A program made the translations under genes and the position numbers. The notes below the pieces were generated by a model. The model was not told where the DNA came from, did no database searches, and saw only the letters and a list, made by a program, of their open reading frames with translations. A DNA stretch of 64,000 nt from Lysinibacillus cavernae (GTDB lineage: Bacteria > Bacillota > Bacilli > Bacillales_A > Planococcaceae), in NCBI RefSeq assembly GCF_009724685.1, contig NZ_WMEF01000013.1, positions 1 to 64,000 on the forward strand. Reading direction: 5' to 3'. Positions 36,199-46,243 of the stretch are shown here, piece after piece (the first letter of the stretch is position 1; every line of letters starts with the position of its first letter).

Positions 36199-36357
36199 AT
36201 GAAATCAGCTATTCACTACATAATTATATTAGCTTTAGTATTGGGAGCCATTTTCCTGTATAATAAGCAAATTGGCGCTATTCCTTTACTACTATTATCT
36301 GTCTATTTGTTTTATCTTGGAATAAAAAAAATGCGTAATATAAAAAACAGTAATTGA
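36199..36357 (+). CDS. Small hydrophobic protein of unknown function
   Basis: A 52-codon gene starting MKSAIHYIIILALVLGAIF and ending KKMRNIKNSN. Two hydrophobic stretches (about 5-20 and 26-43) flank a short YNKQIGA turn, so a two-span membrane hairpin is plausible. GGGGAGG at 36181-36187 lies 11 bases before ATG 36199, with AGAGG closer. Basic residues at the C-terminus suggest a cytoplasmic end. It stands alone between the icmF terminator and rpoE. No family was recognised. Confidence 0.65.
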   Translation: MKSAIHYIIILALVLGAIFLYNKQIGAIPLLLLSVYLFYLGIKKMRNIKNSN

Positions 36358-36501
36358 AGCTAGCAAAGGGGCTAAAACTTTGTATATAATGGGTATTATG
36401 CTTATTGTATGGAAAGTACCTTTTGCGTGGCCTTTTTTGCTGCGCTTGGAAAATAAAGCTCCATGTAATTTTATAACGTCCATTGTGATGAGGGAAAGGA
36501 A

Positions 36502-37050
36502 GTGCACGAATTGAATTTTCGTGAAATGACAAAGGAACAATTAACTGAAGAATCGTTAATTAACTTAGCTTATGCAGTATTAAATGAAAAACGTGCCTCA
36601 GTGTCTTTTAATGATTTGTTAAAAATAATTCAAGAACTTGTGGGCTACAGTGATGAAGAAATAAAATCCCGTCTGCTACAATTTTACACAGATATGAATG
36701 TAGATGGCCGTTTCTTGTATAATCAAGAAGCAGGCTGGGGCTTACGTGAATGGTTTAAAGTAGAGCAAATTGAAGAAGAAACAGCACCTTCTGTTAAGAC
36801 ACAAAAGAAAAAATCTAAAGCTGCCTTTGATGAAGAAGATGATCTTGAAGAAGATTTGGAAGAAGAAGACATCGACTTTGACGAGGATTTTGAAGAGTTC
36901 GTTGATGAAGATGAAATTGAAGAAGATGACGATAAAGAAGATATTGATTTTGAAGACGAAGAATTAGAAGAAATCGATGAAGAAATTGATGAAGACTTTA
37001 CTGAAGAAGATGATGAAGAGTTCGATGAAGAAGAAGAGGAAGAGAACTAA
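36502..37050 (+). CDS. rpoE: RNA polymerase delta subunit
   Basis: A 182-aa delta subunit, which binds core RNA polymerase and increases its recycling and promoter selectivity in Firmicutes. A folded N-terminal HARE-type domain (about 8-95, with RLLQFYTDMNVDGRFLYNQE and WGLREWFKVEQI) is followed by a lysine-rich patch (KTQKKKSKAAF). A disordered tail of almost only Asp and Glu runs from about 110 to the end. GTG 36502 has AGGG 7 bases upstream; a TTG at 36511 with AAAGGA is equally credible. It lies directly upstream of pyrG, as in B. subtilis. Confidence 0.94.
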   Translation: MHELNFREMTKEQLTEESLINLAYAVLNEKRASVSFNDLLKIIQELVGYSDEEIKSRLLQFYTDMNVDGRFLYNQEAGWGLREWFKVEQIEEETAPSVKTQKKKSKAAFDEEDDLEEDLEEEDIDFDEDFEEFVDEDEIEEDDDKEDIDFEDEELEEIDEEIDEDFTEEDDEEFDEEEEEEN

Positions 37051-37098
37051 TACAGTACTCTTTGAATTTTCTTTCTTTTAAGCTTGATGTAAAAAATC

Positions 37099-37140
37099 TT
37101 GACTTCTATCACGGTTACGTTTAATCTTTTACTTGGGCTC
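37099..37140 (+). promoter_or_regulatory. pyrG promoter with GGGC start site
   Basis: TTGACT (37099-37104), a 17-base spacer and TAATCT (37122-37127) are followed by GGGCTC at 37135-37140, 8 bases after the -10. B. subtilis pyrG transcripts also start GGGC. When CTP is scarce, polymerase stutters there and adds extra G residues. Confidence 0.8.
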
Positions 37141-37172
37141 CTTAAAAGAAGGAGAAAGAACGTGTATATAAT

Positions 37173-37214
37173 ACGCTCCCCCTGCAAACCTATGCAGGAG
37201 GAGCGTTTTTTTTG
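37173..37214 (+). terminator. CTP-responsive attenuator in the pyrG leader
   Basis: Residues 37173-37186 and 37193-37206 form a 14-bp stem with one mismatch, ending in TTTTTTTT. The left arm contains the pyrimidine tract CTCCCCCT (37176-37183). A poly-G 5' end made under low CTP could pair with this tract and prevent termination, as known for B. subtilis pyrG. Confidence 0.82.
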
Positions 37215-37357
37215 TTTTTAACTTTATTCAGTCTAGTTCTCCCAGCCTTTAGTACTGATATGAATATAAATATTTTTATTTAATCATGATGTATAGTAAA
37301 CGGTGACTGAATAGATGTTAGCTTTTTAAGGTTTAAAGGAAAGTGGAAAAGAGATAA

Positions 37358-37422
37358 AACCGATTACAGCTTCGAATCGACTACATTTTTGTAGACATTC
37401 TCGGCTTTTCTTTTTTTAGGGT
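37358..37422 (+). terminator. Second hairpin/T-run in the pyrG leader
   Basis: An interrupted stem (CCGA...TCGG, GAAT/ATTC, CTACA/TGTAG) is followed by TTTTCTTTTTTT about 75 bases before the pyrG start. Bases 37215-37357 between the two hairpins hold no gene. It may be a backup terminator or an antisense-independent second control point. Confidence 0.65.
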
Positions 37423-37493
37423 ATTTGAATGAAAGTTGTTCTGATCCCTAAGTGATCTAGTAATTTTAGAACATCATAAGGAGGAATTTATTC

Positions 37494-39086
37494 ATGACGA
37501 AGTATATTTTTGTAACAGGTGGGGTTGTATCATCACTTGGAAAAGGGATTGTTGCAGCATCTCTTGGCCGTTTATTAAAAAACCGTGGTTTAGAAGTTAC
37601 GATTCAAAAATTCGACCCATATATCAATATTGACCCAGGTACAATGAGCCCTTATCAACATGGTGAGGTTTTTGTAACAGATGATGGTGCTGAAGCTGAC
37701 TTAGACTTAGGGCACTATGAACGTTTCATTGATATTAATCTTGGCAAACATTCTACAGTAACTTCAGGTCGTGTTTACCAATCTGTATTACAGAAAGAAC
37801 GTCGTGGAGATTACAACGGTGGAACAGTACAAGTAATTCCTCATATTACAAATGAAATTAAAGATCGTATCCAACGTGCTGGTCGTGAAACAAATGCAGA
37901 CGTTGTCATTACAGAGGTTGGTGGAACAGTAGGGGATATTGAATCATTGCCATTCCTTGAAGCAATCCGTCAAATGAAATCAAATTTAGGTCATGACAAT
38001 GTAATGTATATTCACTGTACGCTTATTCCATATATTAAAGCAGCTGGTGAGCTTAAAACAAAACCTACTCAACATTCTGTTAAAGAATTACGCTCTTTAG
38101 GTATTCAGCCGAATATTATCGTAGTACGTACAGAACAAGAAGTGCCACAAGATATGAAAGAGAAATTAGCATTATTCTGTGATGTTCAACCACATGAAAT
38201 TATTGAATCTCGTGATGCTGAGCATTTATATGAAGTACCATTAAACCTTCACGCACAAGATATAGATGATATCGTTCTTGATCATTTTGGCATCAAAGCA
38301 CCAGAGGCAGACATGGAAGAATGGTGTGACCTCGTAGAAAAAGTGAAGAACTTACCAAACAAAAGAAAGGTAGCACTAGTAGGGAAATACGTAGAACTAC
38401 AAGATGCTTACATTTCAGTAGTAGAGGCATTAAAGCATGCAGGCTATGCATATAATTCTGATATTGAAATTGACTGGATTAATGCAGAACACGTAGATGC
38501 AGATAACGTAGCTTCTTTATTAAAGGGTGCTGACGCGATTTTAGTACCAGGTGGCTTCGGTGATCGTGGTGTTGAAGGGAAAATTTTAGCGACACAATAT
38601 GCGCGTGAAAATGATGTACCTTTCCTAGGTATTTGTTTAGGTATGCAATTAGCAACAATAGAATTTGCTCGTAATGTAATTGGTTTAAAAGGCGCTCATT
38701 CAACAGAGCTTGATTCAACTACAGAGTATCCGATTATCGATTTCTTACCAGATCAAAATGATAATGTAGATATTGGTGGTACATTACGTTTAGGGTTATA
38801 TCCATGTAAATTAAAAGACGGTTCTAAGGCAAGTAAAGCTTATGGCAAAGAGCTTGTTTATGAGCGTCACCGTCACCGTTATGAATTTAACAATGAATAT
38901 CGTGAAGCAATGGAAGCAGCAGGTCTTGTCTTCTCAGGTACAAGCCCTGATGGTAAATTGGTTGAAATTATTGAGCTACCAGAAAACAACTTCTTTGTAG
39001 CATGTCAATTCCACCCAGAGTTAGTTTCACGTCCAAATCGACCACAGCCATTGTTCCGTGATTTTATCGGCGCAACATTCAAATAA
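37494..39086 (+). CDS. pyrG: CTP synthase
   Basis: A 530-aa enzyme that aminates UTP to CTP using glutamine. The N-terminal synthase domain (1-265) has [20 protein letters not shown] and [20 protein letters not shown]. The C-terminal class I glutaminase has the nucleophile Cys in [11 protein letters not shown] and the His-Glu pair in CQFHPEL. AAGGAGGAA lies before ATG 37494. Expression should respond to CTP through the leader described above. It ends in a bidirectional terminator shared with ywjG. Confidence 0.97.
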   Translation: MTKYIFVTGGVVSSLGKGIVAASLGRLLKNRGLEVTIQKFDPYINIDPGTMSPYQHGEVFVTDDGAEADLDLGHYERFIDINLGKHSTVTSGRVYQSVLQKERRGDYNGGTVQVIPHITNEIKDRIQRAGRETNADVVITEVGGTVGDIESLPFLEAIRQMKSNLGHDNVMYIHCTLIPYIKAAGELKTKPTQHSVKELRSLGIQPNIIVVRTEQEVPQDMKEKLALFCDVQPHEIIESRDAEHLYEVPLNLHAQDIDDIVLDHFGIKAPEADMEEWCDLVEKVKNLPNKRKVALVGKYVELQDAYISVVEALKHAGYAYNSDIEIDWINAEHVDADNVASLLKGADAILVPGGFGDRGVEGKILATQYARENDVPFLGICLGMQLATIEFARNVIGLKGAHSTELDSTTEYPIIDFLPDQNDNVDIGGTLRLGLYPCKLKDGSKASKAYGKELVYERHRHRYEFNNEYREAMEAAGLVFSGTSPDGKLVEIIELPENNFFVACQFHPELVSRPNRPQPLFRDFIGATFK

Positions 39087-39087
39087 T

Positions 39088-39127
39088 CAAAAAAGAGTTG
39101 TCTCGTCTATTGAGACAACTCTTTTTA
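39088..39127. terminator. Bidirectional terminator pyrG / ywjG
   Basis: AAAAAGAGTTGTCTC (39090-39104) pairs with GAGACAACTCTTTTT (39112-39126), a perfect 15-bp stem with A- and T-runs serving the convergent genes. Confidence 0.92.
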
Positions 39128-39135
39128 ATGGATGT

Positions 39136-39666
39136 TTACAGCTCTTCATCATCAAATCCAAGCATTTCATCATAAGCAATTTTCACTGCTTCATATACAA
39201 AAAGTCCGGCAATCGTATGTGGCACAACAATTCGCTGTCCTAAATCATTTGGCAATAAACCACCTCTGACGCGTGTAGAAATATACGTATAGGCCAAATC
39301 TGCAAGAGGGTTTTCCGCATTGGCTACTTCACTAGCAACAGCAGCGAAAGGAATAAAACGATTATTTAATTTTTGAGCAAGAGCTAGTGCCTCTTCATCA
39401 TGCGCGCTACGAGTGAAAATGCAAACGCGGTCAGATTCAGTTAAGTTTGTATCCGAAGACCAAGCAGCTAACTTGCTAAAAGGTTCAACTGCTTGAAATG
39501 CATTGAACTCAACAACTTGCATTTCACCAAAGCAAGCGAAATATACATTTCCTTCGCCAATGGCTGCTTGTGCAAGGAGCCTTGCTGTTTCTTCAATGGC
39601 ATCCTCTTCATTTTGAGTTATTCTTTGTAATAATCCGCTTAATTGTGTTGTTAGAATTTTTGACAT
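39136..39666 (-). CDS. ywjG: DUF2529 family protein YwjG
   Basis: A 176-aa soluble protein of the YwjG/DUF2529 family, which has a SIS-like alpha/beta fold by family. Visible regions are GNVYFACFGEMQVVEFNAFQ, a possible sugar-phosphate-like loop FTRSAHDEEALALAQ, and VVPHTIAGLFVYEAVKIAYDEM near the end. It is transcribed against pyrG and sits between pyrG and spo0F as in B. subtilis. AGGTGGG precedes the ATG. No function is established. Confidence 0.85.
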   Translation of the reverse strand: MSKILTTQLSGLLQRITQNEEDAIEETARLLAQAAIGEGNVYFACFGEMQVVEFNAFQAVEPFSKLAAWSSDTNLTESDRVCIFTRSAHDEEALALAQKLNNRFIPFAAVASEVANAENPLADLAYTYISTRVRGGLLPNDLGQRIVVPHTIAGLFVYEAVKIAYDEMLGFDDEEL

Positions 39667-39752
39667 GTTCCCACCTCTATCAATATTATAGGGGGGAGAA
39701 AGGTAGAAAGCAAAAGCAGATAATTTATAATACTAGAAGGTATTAAGCTGAA

Positions 39753-39779
39753 AAAGGAGAATTATACATAATAAAGAAA
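39753..39779 (+). promoter_or_regulatory. Possible sigma-H promoter of spo0F
   Basis: AAAGGAGAA, an 11-base spacer and AAAGAAA resemble the sigma-H consensus (RnAGGAWWW, N11-12, RnnGAAT) with two mismatches. B. subtilis spo0F uses sigma-H. A separate TATAAT box at 39726-39731 may give vegetative transcription. Confidence 0.35.
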
Positions 39780-39821
39780 GTTTTTATGTAAGAATAAAAA
39801 TAAAAAAGGGCGGAATGAAAT

Positions 39822-40181
39822 GTGAAACGATTACTAATTGTCGACGATCAGCAGGGAATTCGTTTACTTTTAAATGAAGTGCTGAAAAAGGAAGGATATA
39901 TTACATATTTAGCAGCAAATGGTTCAGAGGCATTAAAGTATGCAGATGAGCAAGCGATGGATTGTGTCTTACTGGATATGAAGATTCCTGGGATGGATGG
40001 TATTGAAATTTTGAAACGTTTAAAAGAAAAATTTCCAAAGCTCCCTGTATTTATGATGACGGCATATAGCGAGCTCGATGTTGTGCAAGAAGCTTTAGAA
40101 TTAGGAGCCATTCGTTACTTTACGAAACCTTTTGATATTTTTGAAGTGCGTGATGAGGTTAATAAAGCTTTACAAGTTTAA
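39822..40181 (+). CDS. spo0F: Sporulation response regulator Spo0F
   Basis: A 119-aa single-domain receiver that accepts phosphate from sporulation sensor kinases and passes it to Spo0B in the phosphorelay. The acidic pocket Asp8-Asp9 (IVDDQQGIR), the phosphorylated Asp52 (VLLDMKIPGMDG), Thr80 (MMTAYSELD) and Lys102 (YFTKPFDI) are all present. There is no output domain, as expected. The start is GTG 39822 with AAGGGCGG upstream. Similarity to B. subtilis Spo0F is high, and its place before fbaA is conserved. Confidence 0.95.
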   Translation: MKRLLIVDDQQGIRLLLNEVLKKEGYITYLAANGSEALKYADEQAMDCVLLDMKIPGMDGIEILKRLKEKFPKLPVFMMTAYSELDVVQEALELGAIRYFTKPFDIFEVRDEVNKALQV

Positions 40182-40271
40182 TGAACAGGCAGTGGACACC
40201 ACACGGCCTGTTTTTATGTTTATATTAGTAATGAGCAAAATATACTTTTACTTATGCATTTCGGGTGCTAC

Positions 40272-40540
40272 CTACACTACGGCTGACACTGCCGCTACGT
40301 TGCACTACGCTTTCGTGTAGAAAATAATAGCCCCTGCTTTTCAGGGGCAGCCTACGTTACGTTGACACTACACTACGGCTGACACTGTCGCTACGTTGCA
40401 CTACGCTTTCGTGTAGAAAATAATAGCCCCTGCATTTCAGGAGCAGCCTACGTTACGTTGACACTACACTACGGCTGACACTGCCGCTACGTTGCACTAC
40501 GCTTTCGTGTAGAAAATAATAGCCCCTGCTTTTCAGGGGC
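40272..40540 (+). repeat. Triplicated 96-bp intergenic unit
   Basis: Units start at 40272, 40368 and 40464, each beginning CTACACTACGGCTGACACTG. Each contains the terminator-like stem GCCCCTG/CAGGGGC (second copy with substitutions). CTACAC at the start and GTGTAG 43 bases later could also pair. Only the last unit runs into a T-run. No open frame is shared. Confidence 0.92.
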
Positions 40541-40554
40541 TATTATTTTTGCTA
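40510..40554 (+). terminator. Terminator of spo0F at the end of the 96-bp array
   Basis: AATAGCCCCTG and CAGGGGCTATT form an 11-bp stem with a CTTTT loop, followed by ATTTTTGC. The stem is in the third unit of the tandem array. Confidence 0.85.
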
Positions 40555-40609
40555 TGATTGAGTAGCATATTTATGTAGAAAGAATAGTCCTATGAGGAGG
40601 ATTTTTAGT

Positions 40610-41464
40610 ATGGCATTAGTATCTATGAAAGAGATGTTAATTAAAGCGAAAGCAGAAGGTTATGCTGTAGGTCAATTCAACATTAACAACCTTGAATGGA
40701 CACAAGCAATTTTACAAGCAGCTGAAGAAGAAAAATCTCCAGTGATTCTTGGTGTTTCTGAAGGCGCAGGTAAATATATGGGCGGATTTATTTCTGTTGT
40801 TCACATGGTAAAAGGTTTAATGGAATCTTACGGTACTACAGTTCCTGTAGCGATTCATCTTGACCATGGTTCTAGCTTTGCAAAATGTAAAGAAGCAATT
40901 GATGCAGGATTTACTTCTGTGATGATTGATGCATCACATCACTCATTTGAGGAAAATGTGAAAATTACTTCAGAAGTAGTAGAATACGCACATGCTAAAG
41001 GCGTTTCTGTAGAAGCAGAATTAGGGACAGTTGGTGGAGATGAAGATGGCGTAATCGGTGGTATTATTTACGCTGATCCAGAAGAATGTCGCAAAATGGT
41101 TGAGCTAACTGACATCGACTGCTTAGCACCAGCACTTGGCTCTGTACACGGTCCTTACAAAGGAGAGCCGAACCTAGGCTTCAAAGAAATGGAAGAAATC
41201 TCTAAACTGGCTGATCTTCCACTTGTTTTACATGGTGGTACAGGTATCCCAACGAAAGATATCCAACGTTCCATTTCATTAGGTACAGCTAAAATCAACG
41301 TCAATACTGAAAATCAAATTGAAGCAACAAAAGCAATTCGTGAAATTCTTGAAAACGACAAAGTTGTTTACGATCCTCGTAAATTCCTGGGTCCAGCACG
41401 TGAAGCCATTAAAGCAACAGTTATTGGTAAAATTCGTGAATTTGGTAGTGCACAAAAAGCATAA
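40610..41464 (+). CDS. fbaA: Class II fructose-1,6-bisphosphate aldolase
   Basis: A 284-aa zinc aldolase of glycolysis and gluconeogenesis. Zinc ligands and active-site motifs are [35 protein letters not shown], and [13 protein letters not shown] 40610 gives the usual start [10 protein letters not shown] with AGGAGG 8 bases upstream; the longer frame from 40592 runs through that site and is rejected. It is followed by the transaldolase-like aldolase after a terminator. Confidence 0.95.
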   Translation: MALVSMKEMLIKAKAEGYAVGQFNINNLEWTQAILQAAEEEKSPVILGVSEGAGKYMGGFISVVHMVKGLMESYGTTVPVAIHLDHGSSFAKCKEAIDAGFTSVMIDASHHSFEENVKITSEVVEYAHAKGVSVEAELGTVGGDEDGVIGGIIYADPEECRKMVELTDIDCLAPALGSVHGPYKGEPNLGFKEMEEISKLADLPLVLHGGTGIPTKDIQRSISLGTAKINVNTENQIEATKAIREILENDKVVYDPRKFLGPAREAIKATVIGKIREFGSAQKA

Positions 41465-41510
41465 TTTTTGCATTTAATATGTTACAAAAGCATAGATAAA
41501 TACACATAAT

Positions 41511-41552
41511 AAGAGAAGTGTTGATGCTTTCAATCGACCTTCTCTTGTTTTT
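41511..41552 (+). terminator. Terminator of fbaA
   Basis: AAGAGAAG (41511-41518) pairs with CTTCTCTT (41539-41546), followed by GTTTTT. Confidence 0.75.
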
Positions 41553-41613
41553 GACATAATGAAATTTTGGAAAATATTTAACAATATCAGAAAAATGATC
41601 AGGAGGAAATAGT

Positions 41614-42264
41614 ATGAAATTTTTTATTGATACAGCAAACTTTGAAGAGATTAAAGAGGCACATGCATGGGGTATTTTATCAGGAGTTACAACAAACCCA
41701 TCATTAGTTGCTAAAGAAGAGAATGTTTCTTTCCATGATCGTCTTCGTGAAATCGCGGAGCTTGTTGACGGCTCTGTAAGCGGGGAAGTTATTGCACTTG
41801 ATGCAGAAGGTATGATTAAAGAAGGTTTGGATTTAGCTGCTATTGCTCCAAACATTACTGTGAAATTACCAATGACACCAGCAGGATTAGAGGCGTGTCG
41901 TTTCTTTGCAAACAAAGGTATTAAAACAAACGTGACATTAATCTTTAGTGCAAACCAAGCATTGATGGCTGCTCGTGCTGGTGCTACATACGTATCGCCA
42001 TTTATCGGCCGTTTAGATGACATTGGTCAAAATGGTGTAGAGCTAATTGAAACAATTGCAGATATGTTTACAATTCATAATATCGACACGCAAATTATTG
42101 CTGCCTCTGTTCGTCATCCACAACACGTTACGGCAGCAGCTTTAGCGGGAGCACATATTTCAACTACGCCATTTAAAGTATTAAAGCAGCTTTTCAACCA
42201 TCCATTAACTGAAAAAGGAATTGAAGGATTTTTAGCGGATTGGAATAAGAGAAAAGGCGAATAA
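41614..42264 (+). CDS. fsa: Fructose-6-phosphate aldolase / transaldolase-like protein
   Basis: A 216-aa class I aldolase of the small transaldolase (MipB/TalC) family. The Schiff-base lysine is in [15 protein letters not shown]. Other motifs are [25 protein letters not shown] and [13 protein letters not shown]. This length is typical of the compact transaldolase/F6P aldolase group; sequence alone does not settle whether it acts as transaldolase or F6P aldolase. AGGAGG precedes ATG 41614. The order fbaA-fsa-murA-glpX-rho is conserved with B. subtilis. Confidence 0.92.
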   Translation: MKFFIDTANFEEIKEAHAWGILSGVTTNPSLVAKEENVSFHDRLREIAELVDGSVSGEVIALDAEGMIKEGLDLAAIAPNITVKLPMTPAGLEACRFFANKGIKTNVTLIFSANQALMAARAGATYVSPFIGRLDDIGQNGVELIETIADMFTIHNIDTQIIAASVRHPQHVTAAALAGAHISTTPFKVLKQLFNHPLTEKGIEGFLADWNKRKGE

Positions 42265-42326
42265 TAAGAATATAAAGTGAGCCAATCGCAAAAATACTAC
42301 TTTCCAATCATGAGGGAGAACGCAAA

Positions 42327-43613
42327 ATGGATGTTTATAAAATTACTGGCGAAAATCGTCTACGAGGTACAATTAAAGTTAGTGGTGCAAAAAATAGTGC
42401 AGTCGCCTTAATTCCTGCATCAATTTTGGCGAACTCTCCAGTGACTATTGGAGGGATACCCGAAATTTCAGATGCTTGGACGTTAAAGGCTTTATTAGAG
42501 GAAATTGGTGGGGAAGTTTCGTTTGAGGATGGCACAATGACAATCGATCCAACAGATATGATTGCATTGCCTTTACCAAACGGTAATGTTAAAAAGTTAC
42601 GCGCTTCCTATTATTTAATGGGTGCTATGCTTGGACGTTTTAAGAAGGCTGTCATTGGATTACCTGGTGGCTGTTTCCTAGGACCACGGCCAATTGACCA
42701 ACACATAAAGGGCTTTGAGGCATTGGGGGCTAAAATTACCAATGAGCATGGAGCTATCTATTTACGTGCAGATGAATTGATTGGGGCAAAAATTTATTTA
42801 GATGTGGCAAGCGTTGGAGCAACAATCAATATCATGTTAGCTGCTGTGCTTGCTAAGGGACGTACTGTCATTGAAAATGCTGCTAAGGAACCTGAAATTA
42901 TTGATGTAGCTACACTTCTAACGAACATGGGTGCCAATATTAAAGGTGCAGGTACAAGTGTCATCCGTATTGAAGGTGTAGAAGAGCTACATGGTACCGA
43001 GCATACGATTATTCCAGATCGTATTGAAGCATCCACATTTTTGATAATGGCTGCGGCAGTCGGTGATGGTATTACAATTGATAACGTTATTCCACTGCAT
43101 TTAGAAGCAATTATTGCAAAGCTTCGTGAAATGGGTGTGAAAATTGAAATTGGTGAAGAAAGTATCTATGTACCAAAAACAGACTTCTCCACATTACAGG
43201 CAGTGGATGTCAAAACATTGGTATACCCTGGATTCCCAACGGACATTCAGCAACCACTTGCTGTGCTAATGTCACAAGCATTTGGTTCCTCAAAAGTAAC
43301 AGATACTATCTATACAGCTCGATTTAAGCATATCGATGAGCTTCGTCGTATGAATGCAGATGCTCGTGTAGAAGGAAATACGGCTATCATAAAAGGGCCA
43401 AGTAAACTACATGGCTCAACCGTAACAGCTACAGATCTTCGCGCTGGTGCAGCTTTAGTATTAGCTGGTCTCTTAGCAGAAGGTGAAACTGAGGTTCAGG
43501 ATATCTATCATATCGAACGTGGCTATAGCTCACTTATTGAGAAATTACGTGAGTTAGGCGCTGATATTCGACGTGAAACAATCATGGCACGCGTAGCTGA
43601 GACAAAGGAATAA
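42327..43613 (+). CDS. murZ: UDP-N-acetylglucosamine 1-carboxyvinyltransferase (MurA2/MurZ)
   Basis: A 428-aa enzyme for the first committed step of peptidoglycan synthesis, transferring enolpyruvate to UDP-GlcNAc. The active-site Cys116 lies in [16 protein letters not shown], so fosfomycin sensitivity at this residue is expected. The substrate lysine Lys22 is in [10 protein letters not shown], with [13 protein letters not shown] and [13 protein letters not shown] further on. Position between fsa and glpX marks it as the second Bacillus paralogue (MurAB/MurZ) rather than MurAA. GAGGGAG precedes the ATG. Confidence 0.93.
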   Translation: MDVYKITGENRLRGTIKVSGAKNSAVALIPASILANSPVTIGGIPEISDAWTLKALLEEIGGEVSFEDGTMTIDPTDMIALPLPNGNVKKLRASYYLMGAMLGRFKKAVIGLPGGCFLGPRPIDQHIKGFEALGAKITNEHGAIYLRADELIGAKIYLDVASVGATINIMLAAVLAKGRTVIENAAKEPEIIDVATLLTNMGANIKGAGTSVIRIEGVEELHGTEHTIIPDRIEASTFLIMAAAVGDGITIDNVIPLHLEAIIAKLREMGVKIEIGEESIYVPKTDFSTLQAVDVKTLVYPGFPTDIQQPLAVLMSQAFGSSKVTDTIYTARFKHIDELRRMNADARVEGNTAIIKGPSKLHGSTVTATDLRAGAALVLAGLLAEGETEVQDIYHIERGYSSLIEKLRELGADIRRETIMARVAETKE

Positions 43614-43707
43614 TGAGAGCTAAAAGTTTTCAGCCAATTATGTTACAATAGAGGTAATTTGAATGTTTTGGCACGTAAAGATGCCGATAACGGGAGGCAA
43701 AGCAACA

Positions 43708-44664
43708 ATGGAACGTAGTTTATCGATGGAAGTAGTACGAGTAACAGAAGCAGCAGCAATCGCATCCGGGAAATGGATGGGGCGCGGTTTAAAGATTGAG
43801 GCAGACGATGCAGCAACAACAGCGATGCGCAAGATGTTCGATACAATTCCAATGCATGCTACAGTAGTAATTGGTGAAGGTGAAATGGATGAAGCACCAA
43901 TGCTATATATTGGTGAAGAACTTGGTTTACGAAATGGTGGTCCACAAGTAGATATCGCAGTGGATCCTTTAGAAGGTACAAATATTGTGGCAAAAGGTAC
44001 GAATGGTGCAATGACGGTACTAGCTATTGCAGATAAAGGCAAACTGCTAAATGCACCAGACATGTATATGGAGAAAATTGCTGTAGGGCCAGAAGCAGCT
44101 GGTAAAGTCGATATAAATGCTTCTGTAACTTTTAACTTATTACAAGTAGCAAAAGCTAAAAATAAAGATATTTCTGATGTTGTAGCAACCCTTTTAGATC
44201 GACCACGTCACCAAGCAATTGTTGATGAAATTCGTGAAGCTGGTGCACGTATTAAGTTTATTCAAGATGGCGATGTTGGCGCAGCAATCAATACTGCTTT
44301 TGATGAAACAGGTATTGATATTATGTTTGGAACAGGTGGAGCACCAGAGGGTGTTATTGCGGCAGTAGCCTTAAAATGCCTAGGTGGAGACTTCCAAGCA
44401 AAACTAGTACCAGAGGATGAGGAGCAATTAGAACGCTGCACAAAAATGGGTGTAGATGTTGAAAAAGTTCTTTATTTAGATGACCTAGTAAAAGGTGATG
44501 ATGCTATTTTTGCAGCGACAGCTGTAACAGATTGCGAGCTTTTAAAGGGTGTTCAATATAAAGGTGCTTATGCCTTAACTCATTCAGTCGTTATGCGTGC
44601 TAAATCTGGTACGGTCCGTTTTGTTGAAGGCCGTCACGCTCTTGAGAAAAAACCTAGATATTAA
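43708..44664 (+). CDS. glpX: Class II fructose-1,6-bisphosphatase
   Basis: A 318-aa GlpX-type phosphatase that removes the 1-phosphate of fructose-1,6-bisphosphate in gluconeogenesis. Metal and substrate motifs are [30 protein letters not shown] and [24 protein letters not shown] 43708 gives the family start [17 protein letters not shown] and has GGGAGG 9 bases upstream; the frame from 43663 is an over-extension. Length matches the B. subtilis protein closely. Confidence 0.94.
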   Translation: MERSLSMEVVRVTEAAAIASGKWMGRGLKIEADDAATTAMRKMFDTIPMHATVVIGEGEMDEAPMLYIGEELGLRNGGPQVDIAVDPLEGTNIVAKGTNGAMTVLAIADKGKLLNAPDMYMEKIAVGPEAAGKVDINASVTFNLLQVAKAKNKDISDVVATLLDRPRHQAIVDEIREAGARIKFIQDGDVGAAINTAFDETGIDIMFGTGGAPEGVIAAVALKCLGGDFQAKLVPEDEEQLERCTKMGVDVEKVLYLDDLVKGDDAIFAATAVTDCELLKGVQYKGAYALTHSVVMRAKSGTVRFVEGRHALEKKPRY

Positions 44665-44685
44665 TGATATTTTCTTCTAAAATAT

Positions 44686-44720
44686 ACCTAGTACATCTAT
44701 TGTGCTAGGTACCTTCTTCT
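44686..44720 (+). terminator. Terminator of glpX
   Basis: ACCTAGTACA (44686-44695) pairs with TGTGCTAGGT (44701-44710), with one G-U pair. The following tract ACCTTCTTCTT is only moderately T-rich. Confidence 0.65.
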
Positions 44721-44892
44721 TAAATTAACCATCCCATATTTTTAAGGCAATGTTTAGTTATATGGTGGAAAATGTACCAGTAGGAATTGTTAAACTGAGG
44801 TAACCATATAAGCGTTAAAGAGCCTATTGTAAAAACTTCAATGATAACCCCAATAATTGTATTATATTTTGAAAAAGACTGGAGTTGTGCAT

Positions 44893-46176
44893 ATGTCTGC
44901 ATTGACAATCGCTCAATTAGAAAACATGACGTTAAAAGAGCTTTACGCCCTTGCACGCCAATATAAAATTTCATATTATAGCAAGCTAACGAAAAAAGAA
45001 TTAATATTTGCTATTTTGAAAACGCGTTCAGAGCAAGAGGGCTATTTCTTTATGGAAGGCGTACTAGAAATTGTTTCGCAAGAGGGCTTTGGCTTCCTTC
45101 GACCAATTAACTATTCACCAAGTAAAGAAGATATTTATATTTCTGCATCCCAAATCCGTCGCTTTGATTTACGTAATGGGGACAAGGTGTCAGGAAAGGT
45201 GCGACCACCGAAAGAAAATGAACGCTATTATGGTCTATTACAAGTGGATGCTGTCAATGGCGAAGATCCTGAAGTAGCGAAGGAACGTGTTCATTTCCCT
45301 GCATTAACACCTTTATATCCAAATCGACAAATTAAGCTTGAAACAACACAGCGTGATTTATCAACACGTATAATGGATTTAGTTGCACCTGTAGGTTTTG
45401 GACAGCGTGGTTTAATTGTTGCACCGCCAAAGGCAGGTAAAACATCATTATTAAAAGAGATTGCAAACGCTATAACTACCAATCACCCAGAAGCAGAGTT
45501 AATTGTCTTACTGATTGATGAACGTCCTGAGGAAGTTACAGATATTGAACGTTCTGTGAATGCAGATGTCGTAAGCTCAACATTTGATGAAGTACCAGAG
45601 AACCATGTAAAAGTGGCGGAAATTGTATTAGAGCGCGCACGACGTTTAGTGGAGCATAAGCGTGATGTGATTATTTTAATGGACTCCATCACACGTTTAG
45701 CACGTGCATTTAACTTAGTAATTCCGCCAAGTGGACGTACACTTTCAGGTGGTATTGATCCGGCTGCTTTCCATAGACCGAAACGTTTCTTTGGTTCAGC
45801 GCGTAATATTGAGGAAGGCGGTAGCTTAACTATTTTAGCGACAGCTTTAGTAGATACGGGGTCTCGTATGGACGAAGTCATCTATGAAGAATTTAAGGGA
45901 ACAGGTAATTTAGAGCTTCATCTTGATCGTCAGTTGGCAGAGCGCCGTATTTTCCCTGCGCTTGATATCCGTCGTTCAGGTACACGTAAAGAAGAGCTTC
46001 TTCTTGAGCCAGAACAACTTGAAAAGCTATGGGCTATTCGTAAAACATTTTCGGATGCGCCTGATTTCGCAGAACGCTTCCTGAAAAAGCTACGCACAAC
46101 AAAATCGAACGAAGAATTTTTTGAAAAATTGAACGAAGATATGAAAAAGGCAACAAAAGGTAAGGGCCTTTTATAA
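44893..46176 (+). CDS. rho: Transcription termination factor Rho
   Basis: A 427-aa hexameric RNA helicase. The N-terminal Rho domain ([20 protein letters not shown]) is followed by the cold-shock-like RNA-binding domain ([16 protein letters not shown]). The ATPase has Walker [12 protein letters not shown], Walker [15 protein letters not shown] and the Q-loop region [23 protein letters not shown] 44893 has GGAG 8 bases upstream. The longer frame from 44857 adds 12 residues not seen in the family. It is last in the fsa-murZ-glpX-rho gene order. Confidence 0.95.
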   Translation: MSALTIAQLENMTLKELYALARQYKISYYSKLTKKELIFAILKTRSEQEGYFFMEGVLEIVSQEGFGFLRPINYSPSKEDIYISASQIRRFDLRNGDKVSGKVRPPKENERYYGLLQVDAVNGEDPEVAKERVHFPALTPLYPNRQIKLETTQRDLSTRIMDLVAPVGFGQRGLIVAPPKAGKTSLLKEIANAITTNHPEAELIVLLIDERPEEVTDIERSVNADVVSSTFDEVPENHVKVAEIVLERARRLVEHKRDVIILMDSITRLARAFNLVIPPSGRTLSGGIDPAAFHRPKRFFGSARNIEEGGSLTILATALVDTGSRMDEVIYEEFKGTGNLELHLDRQLAERRIFPALDIRRSGTRKEELLLEPEQLEKLWAIRKTFSDAPDFAERFLKKLRTTKSNEEFFEKLNEDMKKATKGKGLL

Positions 46177-46182
46177 AACAAC

Positions 46183-46222
46183 ATCACCATTGACAAACAA
46201 ATTGTCGATGGTGATTTTTTTG
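46183..46222 (+). terminator. Terminator of rho
   Basis: ATCACCATTGACAA (46183-46196) pairs with TTGTCGATGGTGAT (46202-46215), with one mismatch, followed by a T-run. Confidence 0.9.
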
Positions 46223-46243
46223 TATATTTTTTACTACTGTATA

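Noticed and set aside
40132-40320. 62-codon frame overlapping the end of spo0F
   Set aside because: It starts inside spo0F in another frame and runs into the 96-bp repeat array without a ribosome binding site.
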